The notes under the pieces: generated by a model | What the model saw: only the letters and a program-made list of their open reading frames with translations | Database searches by the model: none | What the model was told of the DNA's origin: nothing | NCBI RefSeq assembly: GCF_029395535.1 | Contig: NZ_CP113920.1 | Location: forward strand, 2,170,001 to 2,234,000 | Length of the DNA: 64,000 bases | Origin: Bifidobacterium sp. ESL0732 | GTDB taxonomy: Bacteria > Actinomycetota > Actinomycetes > Actinomycetales > Bifidobacteriaceae | Direction: 5' to 3' | Made by a program: the position numbers and the translations under genes | Shown here: positions 46,021 to 54,838 of the stretch, in pieces | Layout of the letters: every line of letters starts with the position of its first letter | Position numbering within the stretch: the first letter of the stretch is position 1

Positions 46021-46181
46021 AGGGTGCACGGTGGCGTCGCAGGAGTGCACGGTGTCGTCACTAAGATGCACATTTCACACGGTACCGTCAGAAATGTGCA
46101 CTTTGGCATCGCTAAGGTGCACATTTTGCACAGTAACGTCAGAAAAGTGCACATTGCATGTTGCAATTGGCACTTTTGCAC
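46021..46181. repeat. GTGCAC tandem array with 51-bp period
   Basis: GTGCAC or ATGCAC cores occur at 46024, 46045, 46066, 46096, 46117 and 46147, spaced 21, 21, 30, 21 and 30 bases, so a 51-base unit repeats about two and a half times. Each core is followed by a CGTC or CATCG element. It fills the gap between opcA and pgl. No spacer structure and no cas genes, so not CRISPR. Confidence 0.8.
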
Positions 46182-46323
46182 GTTTATTTCATCCCATTAC
46201 TTGACACGAGTTGTGCAAACACCGGAAAATGTCGGCGCAGGCAGCATAACTCGGGCGGTTATCTAAACTTGTGGTATTCAATCAATTATCCGAATCACAC
46301 AACGGACAAGGAGCACTCAATTC

Positions 46324-47148
46324 ATGGCTGATCAAAAGCTGGAAATATATAAGGACGCGGAAACCGTGGCTCAGGCCGCAGCGCAACGCACGTTGCTCGC
46401 CATTCTGGACGGCGTAAACGAATGCCAAGGCGCTGGTGACGCTGGCGCGAAACCGATTCGCAGCCGTTACGACGTCGCACTGACCGGCGGATCCGACATT
46501 TTGCGAGCGCTGACTTATATGGCCTCCAATCCATTGGTTGATGCCATCGACTGGAGTCGCGTCCACTTCTGGTGGAGCGACGACCGCTTTGTGGCCGCAA
46601 CCGATGAGGACCGCAGCTCGTGGCAGGCACGGCAACGTTTCCTCAATAAGCTCGTCGCCGACGGACGCTTGCCGGAAAGCAACATCCACGAGATGGCCGT
46701 CGACTCACGCGCGCCCGAACAAGTCGCCGCTGCAACCGATGCCGAAAACGATGAACTGCTTGCCAAAGCGGCAGCAGATTACGAAGCTGAACTCAAGCGC
46801 GAACTCAGCGACGAACCGACAATGGACCTGCTGATTCTCGGCATGGGGCCGGACGGCCATTTCGCTTCGCTCTTCCCGGGCCATGATGAAATCAACATCA
46901 CCGACCCGGCACGCCTGGCCGTAGGCGTAACGCATTCGCCCAAGATGCCACCGTTACGCATCTCGATGACCGCACCGATGCTCGCCCGCAGCCGCCGCAC
47001 CTGGATGCTCACCTGCGGAGCCGGAAAAGCCAAGGCCACCGCTGCCGTCTTCGCGCGCCCGAACAACCCGGCATATCCCGCCAGCTTTGCCACAGGCGCC
47101 GAAGAATTCACATGGTTCACCACGCCCGACGCGGTGAGCGAACTATAA
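46324..47148 (+). CDS. pgl: 6-phosphogluconolactonase
   Basis: 274 residues, DevB/SOL family. Motifs ALTGGSDILRAL, VHFWWSDDRFV, NKLVADGRL, DLLILGMGPDGHFASLFPGH and SRRTWMLTCGAGKA are diagnostic; the phosphate-site GMGPDGH is intact. It hydrolyses 6-phosphogluconolactone made by Zwf. AAGGAG precedes the start. It is separated from opcA by 349 bases that hold the GTGCAC array, so it may have its own promoter. gnd converges on it from the right and completes the oxidative branch. Confidence 0.94.
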   Translation: MADQKLEIYKDAETVAQAAAQRTLLAILDGVNECQGAGDAGAKPIRSRYDVALTGGSDILRALTYMASNPLVDAIDWSRVHFWWSDDRFVAATDEDRSSWQARQRFLNKLVADGRLPESNIHEMAVDSRAPEQVAAATDAENDELLAKAAADYEAELKRELSDEPTMDLLILGMGPDGHFASLFPGHDEINITDPARLAVGVTHSPKMPPLRISMTAPMLARSRRTWMLTCGAGKAKATAAVFARPNNPAYPASFATGAEEFTWFTTPDAVSEL

Positions 47149-47178
47149 AAACCAAAAATAAATCGCCATTGATACGAT

Positions 47179-47216
47179 TTGTGCTTCTATTCCTAAATGG
47201 AACAGAAGCACAAACG
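47179..47216. terminator. hairpin between convergent pgl and gnd
   Basis: TTTGTGCTTCT and AGAAGCACAAA form an 11-bp stem about 30 bases after the pgl stop. It is followed by three perfect TTAACTAA octamers (47224-47247). It likely ends pgl and possibly gnd. Confidence 0.7.
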
Positions 47217-47223
47217 TTACTGA

Positions 47224-47247
47224 TTAACTAATTAACTAATTAACTAA
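47224..47247. repeat. three perfect TTAACTAA octamers
   Basis: Head-to-tail octamers at 47224-47231, 47232-47239 and 47240-47247. They lie in the 3' gap between convergent genes, so length changes would not alter a reading frame. Confidence 0.75.
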
Positions 47248-47299
47248 CTCACCGACTAGCCAAACCAACTAGTATTCGAGCCAGCCGGCAATCAACCAA

Positions 47300-48760
47300 T
47301 CAGTCGCTCATTTTTTCTTCCGGACGACCGGGCTCGGCCCACAAGGTGTGGAAGGCACCGGGCTCGTCGACACGGCCGTAGGTGTGAGCACCGAAGAGGT
47401 CGCGCTGGGCCTGGATGAGGGCAGCGGGCAGGCGCTTGGAACGCATGCCGTCGTAGTAGGAAAGCGAAGTCGAGAAGACCGGCGCGGGGATGCCGCAGGC
47501 CGCAGCCTTGGCGACAACACGACGCCACGCTTCCTGTGCGTTCTCGATGGCACTCTTGAAGTACGGAGCGAAGAGCAGTGAGATATCGGCCTCACCGGAC
47601 TCGAAGGCGTCGGAAACGACGTTCAGGAACTGGGCACGAATGATGCAGCCGCCGCGCCAAATGCGCGCAACCGCGGCCAGATTGATCTTCCAGTTGTATT
47701 CCTTGGCACCATCGTTGATCTCGTTGAAGCCCTGTGCATACGCAACGATCTTGGAGGCATAGAGCGCCTGACGAATGTCTTCGATGAAGGCCTTGCGCTC
47801 GTCGTCGTTCGCGAACGAAATCTTGCCGTCGGGACCGGTTAGGTTCTGCTTGGCGGCGCCTTCGCGCAGCTCGACCTGATCGGAAAGACCACGGGCGAAC
47901 ACGCCTTCGGCGATGGCGGTGACGGGAGTGCCCAGCTCGAGGGCTGTCTGAACCGTCCAAGTGCCAGTGCCCTTCATGCCAGCCTGATCGACGATGATAT
48001 CAACCAACGGCTTGCCGGTCTTCTTATCTTTCTGATGCAGCAGGTCGGCGGTGATCTCAATCAAGTAGGAGTTGAGCTCGGTCTTGTTCCACTCGGTGAA
48101 CACGTCGCCGATCTCGTCGGGGGTCATGCCCATGCCGCGGCGCATCAGATCGTAGCTTTCGGCGATCAGCTGCATGTCGGCGTACTCAATGCCGTTGTGG
48201 ACCATCTTGACGAAGTGGCCGGCGCCGTTCTCACCGATGTGGGTGACGCAGGGCTCGCCCTCCGCCTTGGCCGCGATGGACTTCAGGATCGGGCCGAGAG
48301 TCTTCCATGACTCATCGGTGCCGCCGGGCATCATGGACGGGCCGTTGAGCGCGCCCTCTTCGCCGCCGGAAACACCACAGCCGACGAAATGCAGGCCGCG
48401 AGCGCGAATTTCCTTCTCTCGACGGATGGTGTCCTTGAAATAGGAATTGCCACCGTCGACGATGATGTCGCCCGGATCCATGGCGTCTGCGAGCGCCTCG
48501 ATCATGGCATCGGTAGGAGCACCGGCCTTGACCATGATGATGGCCGTGCGCGGCTTGGTGAGGCTGGCTACGAACTCGTCGATGGTCTTGGCAGGCACGA
48601 ACTTGCCTTCGCTGCCGTGCTCCTCCATGAGCTTTTCAGTGCGCTCATAGTGGCGATTGTAAAGCGCCACGGTGTTGCCATGATGCGCGAGGTTACGCGC
48701 GAGGTTCGAACCCATAGCCGCCAGACCGACGACTCCAATATTTGCAATAGCTTCCGTCAT
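47300..48760 (-). CDS. gnd: 6-phosphogluconate dehydrogenase, decarboxylating
   Basis: 486 residues. N-terminal NADP motif GLAAMGSNLARNLAHHGNTV, substrate motif GCGVSGGEEGA, catalytic Lys in GAGHFVKMVHNGIEY, and C-terminal IWRGGCIIRAQFL. It converts 6-phosphogluconate to ribulose-5-phosphate with release of CO2 and NADPH. It is on the opposite strand to pgl and ends 151 bases from it. Length and motifs are normal for the dimeric family. Confidence 0.96.
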   Translation of the reverse strand: MTEAIANIGVVGLAAMGSNLARNLAHHGNTVALYNRHYERTEKLMEEHGSEGKFVPAKTIDEFVASLTKPRTAIIMVKAGAPTDAMIEALADAMDPGDIIVDGGNSYFKDTIRREKEIRARGLHFVGCGVSGGEEGALNGPSMMPGGTDESWKTLGPILKSIAAKAEGEPCVTHIGENGAGHFVKMVHNGIEYADMQLIAESYDLMRRGMGMTPDEIGDVFTEWNKTELNSYLIEITADLLHQKDKKTGKPLVDIIVDQAGMKGTGTWTVQTALELGTPVTAIAEGVFARGLSDQVELREGAAKQNLTGPDGKISFANDDERKAFIEDIRQALYASKIVAYAQGFNEINDGAKEYNWKINLAAVARIWRGGCIIRAQFLNVVSDAFESGEADISLLFAPYFKSAIENAQEAWRRVVAKAAACGIPAPVFSTSLSYYDGMRSKRLPAALIQAQRDLFGAHTYGRVDEPGAFHTLWAEPGRPEEKMSD

Positions 48761-49013
48761 TGTTCGCCTTTCAACTTGACATTTCTTCGGCAGGAAGGGC
48801 CACCGATCTATCTTGCCGGCATCCTTTTATTCCGCCTAAGTTCTTAGTTCTTAATACCTTCGAAACTTCGCTGAAGTCCGAAGGCATCCCTCATTAAGTC
48901 TATATCTACTTGCGCCTGCGTGCATGTGGAAAACGTGGAATCACCCACATTCTTATAATCCGCGTCCTGCAAATTCCGGCAACAAGCCTATGGACTTCAT
49001 CGTCTATTTCTAC

Positions 49014-49865
49014 CTACTCGACAAACAACGCACGCAAGCCGGCAACTTCGTCTTCGCGCATACCGTTCTGCAGGCAATATTGCTCGACAGACCCATACTC
49101 GTCCTTGACGCTGTCCAGCACACCCCGCATGAGTTCCGGCGGGGAAGCAAGCATAGCGGTCTGGGCGGCAGTAATCTGGCCGACGCCCTTTTCGTCGTTG
49201 GTGAGGCCCTTCATCACGGCCTTTTTGAACGCGGCACCGAGGTTTGCGCCGGACTGGGCATAGCAGGAAACCACCATGTCATCGCTCACCCCAAGCAAGC
49301 TCATCAGGATGCCTGCGGTGATGCCGGTGCGGTCCTTGCCGGCAGTGCAATGAATGAGCATCGGGTGGCCGTCGTCCTGCAGCAGCTTGCGCAGGATGAG
49401 GACGATCTGCTCGGCCGACCCAAAAACGATATCGTGATACATTTCGGCCATATCGATACCTTTGGCCACTTGCTCCATTCCGCCCTGATCGGTCATGGAT
49501 GTCTTCAGAAGCGGGACTCGATCGACGTGGATGTCGTCAGGAAGCGTATACGGCCATTGCTCGACCTCGAGCGGGTCGCGCAGATCCACTACCTCTTTGA
49601 TATTGAGACGATGAAGGTCGTCAACGCCGTGCTTTCCTAGGAAATTGAGGCCAGCGGTACGGAAGAAAAGCCCGTCGCGCAGCTTGTGGCCATCCTGCGT
49701 TGGATAGCCGCCGATACCGCGGGAATTGGGAACGCCGTCAATTTCGACGCCGGCGCCGTCTCCATCGGGGCGATAGTCAAGATAACCGGTACCCGCAATA
49801 TCACCGGAATTGCGGTCCGCAATACCGGACGAGTCACCATTTTCGCCATTTGCCTTGTTTCCCAT
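49014..49865 (-). CDS. protein tyrosine phosphatase (PTP-like, HCTAGKDRTG)
   Basis: 283 residues from the ATG at 49865 (GAAGGG upstream). The first 45 residues are Asn/Gly/Asp-rich and probably disordered. The P-loop HCTAGKDRTG has the catalytic Cys and Arg of the actinobacterial and fungal Y-phosphatase3 family, including the Lys typical of lipid or tyrosine phosphatases. DLRDPLEVEQWP and ITAGILMSLLGVSDD match too. There is no signal peptide, so it acts in the cytoplasm or is unconventionally released. Substrate unknown. Confidence 0.87.
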   Translation of the reverse strand: MGNKANGENGDSSGIADRNSGDIAGTGYLDYRPDGDGAGVEIDGVPNSRGIGGYPTQDGHKLRDGLFFRTAGLNFLGKHGVDDLHRLNIKEVVDLRDPLEVEQWPYTLPDDIHVDRVPLLKTSMTDQGGMEQVAKGIDMAEMYHDIVFGSAEQIVLILRKLLQDDGHPMLIHCTAGKDRTGITAGILMSLLGVSDDMVVSCYAQSGANLGAAFKKAVMKGLTNDEKGVGQITAAQTAMLASPPELMRGVLDSVKDEYGSVEQYCLQNGMREDEVAGLRALFVE

Positions 49866-50290
49866 TACAACCCTTCTTTCGCGGGCCTTTCCGCACAACC
49901 CTGCTATAGATGAACGAACTCAGTCTATTCGTTATGCCTTAACCGCCCCGCATAACGCCACAATGTGGATGAAAATCACGATAAACACTAACGTATTACA
50001 ATATAATCCATATCCGACATCTGTCCTCCAATCATACAATTTTCGCACTGCGAAACCAGCAAAACACGATGTCTTGAAACAGACATCATTTATTGATTTT
50101 TATATATCTGTCCATATTACGGTCACTTTCCTTCCGCACTTCGGAAATTTCTTAATATGCCAAAAGACGTGTTCCACAAGAACGGCACTATTTAGCCAAT
50201 TCACACAATGAATTCGAGGCCTGCGCTTAGTTGGCAAACGACGCACAAGACGAGACGACAAGACGACGAAAACTGAGAGGAAAGGGACAA
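49866..50290. other. divergent promoter region, PTP and MHS transporter genes
   Basis: AT-rich gap without a gene. A short perfect inverted repeat GATGTCT/AGACATC (50068-50087) with a 6-base loop is a candidate operator; the related string GACATCTGTC lies at about 50013. I see no clear promoter pair. Confidence 0.45.
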
Positions 50291-51757
50291 GTGTCCTCAG
50301 CAAACCCCGGGGCGGAAACGCAAACAGCAGCCCAAAATAGCATCACCACAACCGAACCTAAAGCGAGCGATTCTGCGCAGACTTCAAAAACTGCAGATTC
50401 TTCAAAGCCGCTGAACTCACCGGCCGAGGTCATTGCCGCGAGCCTGGTGGGAACGACCATCGAGTTCTACGACTTCTATGTTTACGCGACCGCGGCCGTG
50501 CTCGTTTTCCCGAAACTCTTCTTCCCCTCCGGCAACGCCATCGCCAGCCAGCTCGCCTCGTTCGGCGTTTTCGGCGCGGCCATGATCGCGCGGCCCGTCG
50601 GCGCCATCGTCTTCGGGCACATGGGCGACAAACGCGGGCGCAAGACCACGCTGGTCGTCTCGCTTCTGACCATGGGCATCGCCACGTTCCTCGCCGGCTG
50701 CCTGCCCACCTACCAGAACATCGGGCTATGGGCTCCGCTTTTCCTCTTGATTCTGCGCCTGACGCAGGGCTTCGCGCTCGGCGGCGAATGGTCCGGCGCG
50801 GCGCTGGTGGCCACGGAAAACGCGCCGGCCAACAAACGTGCGCTCTACGGCACCTTCCCGCAGCTCGGCGCTCCGATCGGCTTCATCATCGCCAACGGAC
50901 TGTTCCTTATTATCAACTACGCGATGCCCCACGCCAGCGGCGCCAAATCCGGCATGGCTTCGAGCGCATTCCTCTCTTGGGGTTGGCGCATCCCGTTCCT
51001 CTTCAGCGCGGTCATGGTCATCATCGGCCTGTGGGTGCGTTCCAAGCTCGTGGAATCCGAGACCTTCAAGAAGGCCGAATCGCAGGGTGCAGTCGTCAAG
51101 ATGCCGCTCATCGAGACACTCCGCCACCATTTCAAGGCCGTCGTGCTGGGCACTTTCGCCATGCTCGCCACCTACGTACTCTTCTACTTGATGACCACCT
51201 TCAGCCTCACCTATGGCACTGCGCCGGCCAACGCACACCCCGACGGGCTTGGGATTCCCTATACGCAATTCGTGTTGATGCAGATTATCGGCGTGGTTTT
51301 CTTCGGTATCTTCACGCTGGTTTCCGGGCCTTTGGCCGACAAACTCGGCCGACGCAAACTGCTGCTCGTGGTGACCGGCATCATCATCATCTTCGCACTG
51401 ATGTTCCCGCTCTTCCTTGACCGTCCGGCAGGGCAGAGCTCGACATTGATGCTCGTCGAGCTGTTCCTCGTCATCGGCTTCACGCTGATGGGCTTCACCT
51501 TCGGACCGATGGGCGCGCTACTGCCTGAGATGTTCCCGACCAACGTGCGCTATACGGGTTCTGCGGTGGCCTACAACGTCAGCTCGATCCTGGGTGCGGC
51601 GCTGGCACCGATCATCGCAACCGCGTTGTGGAGCGCCGCCGGCGGCAGCACGTGGATGGTCGGCGTTTATCTCGCCATCTCCGGCATGCTGACGTTCGTT
51701 TCCTTGATCCTGACCAAAGAGACCAAGGATATGGACTTCGACAACGATATTAAGTAA
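50291..51757 (+). CDS. MFS transporter, metabolite:H+ symporter (MHS) type
   Basis: 488 residues from the GTG at 50291, preferred over a TTG at 50231 because AAAGGGA sits just upstream. The first 55 residues are polar. About 12 transmembrane segments follow, with SLVGTTIEFYDFYVYATAAV, FGHMGDKRGRK and RLTQGFALGGEWSGA, the signatures of the MHS subfamily that carries small organic acids or osmolytes such as citrate, shikimate, proline or betaine. The substrate cannot be told. It stands alone on the plus strand. Confidence 0.88.
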   Translation: MSSANPGAETQTAAQNSITTTEPKASDSAQTSKTADSSKPLNSPAEVIAASLVGTTIEFYDFYVYATAAVLVFPKLFFPSGNAIASQLASFGVFGAAMIARPVGAIVFGHMGDKRGRKTTLVVSLLTMGIATFLAGCLPTYQNIGLWAPLFLLILRLTQGFALGGEWSGAALVATENAPANKRALYGTFPQLGAPIGFIIANGLFLIINYAMPHASGAKSGMASSAFLSWGWRIPFLFSAVMVIIGLWVRSKLVESETFKKAESQGAVVKMPLIETLRHHFKAVVLGTFAMLATYVLFYLMTTFSLTYGTAPANAHPDGLGIPYTQFVLMQIIGVVFFGIFTLVSGPLADKLGRRKLLLVVTGIIIIFALMFPLFLDRPAGQSSTLMLVELFLVIGFTLMGFTFGPMGALLPEMFPTNVRYTGSAVAYNVSSILGAALAPIIATALWSAAGGSTWMVGVYLAISGMLTFVSLILTKETKDMDFDNDIK

Positions 51758-51783
51758 CCATGGGATTGGCGAGAGACTAAAGT

Positions 51784-52230
51784 TTACAGCTGCGCTTGGC
51801 CGACGCCCTCGAACCCTGCACGACCGTAGAATGTGCGGTAGATGTTCAGGACCAATAGCTCCGACTTGTTGGAAGGGGCAACGTTGGTCAATGCCAAGTT
51901 CCGATCGAACATCTTGAAACCATTGGTGATGGCCAGGAAGGTGCAAACGGTAACCGAGAGCATCATCAATGGCACGTGACATCAAACAACGTCTGACGAC
52001 CGTTCGCACCGCCAACGTGTGCAGCTTCAATCACATCCCCATGCAGCGCCTGCAGGCCCGCGATATAGATAATCATCATATAGCCGATTTGCTGCCAGCA
52101 GTAAAGCATAACCACGCCCCAAAAACCTTAGGTTCCCGAGTAGGTAATGGACTTGCCCCATTTCGTTAGTCACGATCTTGCGCACGTTGGCATCAGGGTG
52201 CCGACGCAGGAATTCTTTAGCCGAAACCAA
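51784..52230 (-). pseudogene. sugar ABC transporter permease remnant
   Basis: Three minus-strand frames rejoin into a CUT1 permease: TNEMGQVHYLLGN, a shift, FWGVVMLYCWQQIGYMMI with the EAA loop EAAHVGGANGRQTLFDVT, another shift with a stop, and PLMMLSVTVCTFLAITNG to GRAGFEGVGQAQ. Both ends are missing and no partner genes remain. It is unlike the two live permeases at 2734-4450. The Gfo/Idh gene and LacI regulator to its right may be leftovers of the same sugar locus (inference). Confidence 0.75.
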
Positions 52231-52296
52231 GCATTTAAAAACGTTTCCCGCTGTTATACGTAACCGATATTATATAAATACACAAAGGGGACAACG

Positions 52297-53376
52297 ATGC
52301 TGAAAACGCAAGACGAACCGGTGAGAATCGGGATTTTGGGGGCAGGAACCATCGCACACAAGATGGCAAGAACCATCGGCATGATGCGAGACGACGAACG
52401 GTACGCCGGTGAAGTTGAGCTTTGTGCGATTGCGGCACGAGACCTCGGACGAGCGCAGCAATTCGCACGCAAATTCAATATTCCCCAAGCCTATGGCTCG
52501 TACGAAGAATTGGTAAACGACCCCTCGATCGACCTCGTCTATATCGCCACTCCGCATAGCTTCCACGCTCAACAGGCCACGCTCTGTCTCAACGCCGGAC
52601 GCAACGTGCTGGTCGAAAAACCTTTCGCACCAAATGCTGCGCAGGCTCGAGACGTCTTTAGTCTGGCCGAGCGGAAAGGCCTGTTCTGCGGCGAAGCTTT
52701 CTGGACTCGGTTCATGCCAATGCGCGAGACCATAGCCTCGCTCATCGATTCAGGCATAATCGGAGAAATTTCCGCAGTAACGGCCAGCATAGGCGGCTAT
52801 GGCCTCAATATCCCACGCTTGGTCAAGCCCGAATTGGCGGGTGGTGCCCTGCTTGATACCGGAATCTATACGTTGTCGTTTGCCGACACGATTCTCGAGC
52901 AACAAGCTCCAAGAGACGACGGCAACCGGCAAACGCCACAACAATCCGACTTCCAACACGGTTCGCAACCAATTGCAAAAATCCAGACTTCGATGCGACC
53001 CTGCCCCACCGGCGTCGACGCACAAAGTTTCACTACTTTGACGTATGAAAATGGGGCCATGGCCGAAGTCTTCAGTTCCATCATCGCCACCACGCAACCT
53101 CGCGGAAATATTTGCGGAAGCAAGGGCAGCATCATCTGCGACAACGTCATGGACATCGCCTCGGCAGATATCTACGACGAAAATCACCATCTCTTGCGCA
53201 CCGTTTCGGCCCCTGTGCAACTGACCGGTTACGAATATGAAGTCGAGGCCGCCGCGCAAGCCGTCCGTACGCACAAAACGGAATATGACCGACATCAGCA
53301 CAGCGATACCCTACGGATTCTTGGCCTCATGGACCAAATTCGCGCCGATTGGGGCCTGCGCTACCCGTTCGAATAA
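52297..53376 (+). CDS. Gfo/Idh/MocA-family oxidoreductase
   Basis: 359 residues with GGGGA before the start. Rossmann motif GILGAGTIAHKMA, the IATPHSFHAQQA strand, the catalytic-site VEKPFAPNA (Lys of EKP) and GEAFWTRFMP place it in the Gfo/Idh/MocA group closest to trans-dihydrodiol/xylose-type dehydrogenases. It oxidises or reduces a sugar or sugar derivative with NAD(P). A polar insert of about 30 residues near 205-240 (RDDGNRQTPQQSDF) is unusual for the family. It lies between a permease pseudogene and a LacI regulator. Confidence 0.87.
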   Translation: MLKTQDEPVRIGILGAGTIAHKMARTIGMMRDDERYAGEVELCAIAARDLGRAQQFARKFNIPQAYGSYEELVNDPSIDLVYIATPHSFHAQQATLCLNAGRNVLVEKPFAPNAAQARDVFSLAERKGLFCGEAFWTRFMPMRETIASLIDSGIIGEISAVTASIGGYGLNIPRLVKPELAGGALLDTGIYTLSFADTILEQQAPRDDGNRQTPQQSDFQHGSQPIAKIQTSMRPCPTGVDAQSFTTLTYENGAMAEVFSSIIATTQPRGNICGSKGSIICDNVMDIASADIYDENHHLLRTVSAPVQLTGYEYEVEAAAQAVRTHKTEYDRHQHSDTLRILGLMDQIRADWGLRYPFE

Positions 53377-53567
53377 TTCGGTGGTACACCTTATCTCAGC
53401 AACACAATGTGATAGACACAATCAGTAACTCCATTCCTTCCATTTGGCCCCAACCCAGCTTTACCGCGGCGTGCCATGGCTTCGGCTTCGCTCTATGAAA
53501 ATTCTTGTCATCGGCAAACACAGATAGAATGAAAACAGCAGGGTAAACGGAAGTACAGAGGCGGAAT

Positions 53568-54668
53568 ATGACAGCAGACATCCAACAGGTCGCTCGGGCT
53601 GCGGGCGTTTCCATTTCCACCGTCTCGCGAACGTTTACCAAGCCGGAGCTCGTCGCCCCGAGGACGCGGGAAAAGGTCGCTCGCGCGGCCGAAAAACTTG
53701 ATTTCCATATTTCCCGTTCCGCGGCTGCGCTCAAAAGCGGGCAGACCATGCGCATTGCGCTTTTGGCCAGCGCAGGAGTGTCGACATGGTTCGACTCACA
53801 TGTGTTCGCCGGCCTTGACTCAGTCTTCCATCCAGCCGAATACGACATCTCGATATACAAAATGATGACGACAGCCGAGCGCCGCAAGTTCTTCATGGAT
53901 CTTCCAGTGCGTCGCAACGTCGATGCGGTCATCGTTGATTCGTTCGACATCGACCCCAGAGAAGTCAAACGACTGAAGAGCATGCATGTGCCGATTATAG
54001 GTATTAATGTACCGTCTTCAGTAGGCTTTAACGCTACGGTGGGTATTGACGACAAGGGCGCTATGCGCACCGCAGTCGAACACTTGGTGGCAATTGGGCA
54101 TCGCGATATCGGCTATATCGGCGAAGTCTCCCAATGCCAGCTGCTTTGCAGCGCCGAATCACGTTTGCAGGGGTTCCGCGACGCGTGCAAGGCATATCGC
54201 GGCGTACGCCCGCAAGTATCGCTTGTCGATTCCAGCACTAATCTCATTGGCAACGCCGTCAATAGCATTCTGACCGCAAAACCACGTCTCACCGCCGTCT
54301 GTGTCATGACGGACGAGACTGCACTGCCCATTCTCTACCGATTGCGCCAATACGGATGCGAGGTGCCGCACGACCTGTCGATAATCGGCTTCGACGACAT
54401 CGAGCTTGCCAAGCAAATCGGTCTGACCACCTTGCATCAGGATCCTTACATGCTTGGTGCCGAAGCAGCCCGAAAAACAATACAAGCTTTGGAAAACAAA
54501 GAGGACGAAGAAGACGGAACCAAGCTAGACAAGACGAATTCACACGTCGTCTTTCCAGTGCAACTCATACTGCGCGGGACAACGGCACCTCCCACGACTA
54601 CCAAAACCACCATGGCAAAGTCCTCTGAAAACCCAACAACCGCCGCAGCACCATATTCCGGTCTATAG
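53568..54668 (+). CDS. LacI-family regulator
   Basis: 366 residues. The HTH is TADIQQVARAAGVSISTVSR with a hinge SRSAAALKSG, followed by a sugar-binding sensor domain (GINVPSSVGFNATVGIDDKG, HLVAIGHRDIGYIGE, IIGFDDIELAKQIGLTTLHQ). A low-complexity Thr/Ser tail ends the protein. It converges on the MFS gene at 54839 and lies 1.9 kb left of the two alpha-glucosidases, whose upstream regions share a TAACGTTGTCAAATA motif. It is the best local candidate to bind there, but this is inference. Confidence 0.88.
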   Translation: MTADIQQVARAAGVSISTVSRTFTKPELVAPRTREKVARAAEKLDFHISRSAAALKSGQTMRIALLASAGVSTWFDSHVFAGLDSVFHPAEYDISIYKMMTTAERRKFFMDLPVRRNVDAVIVDSFDIDPREVKRLKSMHVPIIGINVPSSVGFNATVGIDDKGAMRTAVEHLVAIGHRDIGYIGEVSQCQLLCSAESRLQGFRDACKAYRGVRPQVSLVDSSTNLIGNAVNSILTAKPRLTAVCVMTDETALPILYRLRQYGCEVPHDLSIIGFDDIELAKQIGLTTLHQDPYMLGAEAARKTIQALENKEDEEDGTKLDKTNSHVVFPVQLILRGTTAPPTTTKTTMAKSSENPTTAAAPYSGL

Positions 54669-54774
54669 AACTCTCGAATATTGTATATTACAAGTTCTTT
54701 TTTTACAATCCAGAACAGGTGTGGCACATTAGCATACATCAACAGAATCAGCTAACAGTATGGTCGGTATGCGG

Positions 54775-54812
54775 CGGTGTCGTGTCCTGACAGAACTGAG
54801 GATACGACACCG
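54775..54812. terminator. terminator between convergent LacI and MFS genes
   Basis: CGGTGTCGT-TCCT pairs with AGGA-ACGACACCG, 14 bp with one mismatch and a 10-base loop, about 105 bases after the LacI stop and 27 bases after the MFS stop. It can serve both strands. Confidence 0.75.
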
Positions 54813-54838
54813 TTGGCAATTATCGGACTTAACTCGTA

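Noticed and set aside
45953..46204. 83-codon frame MGHDSGLIG... across the GTGCAC array
   Set aside because: Its repeated Cys-Thr-Leu pattern is only the translation of the DNA repeat; no start signal or family.
50231..50290. TTG start for the MHS transporter
   Set aside because: A GTG at 50291 has a far better ribosome-binding site, and the extra 20 residues are not family-like.
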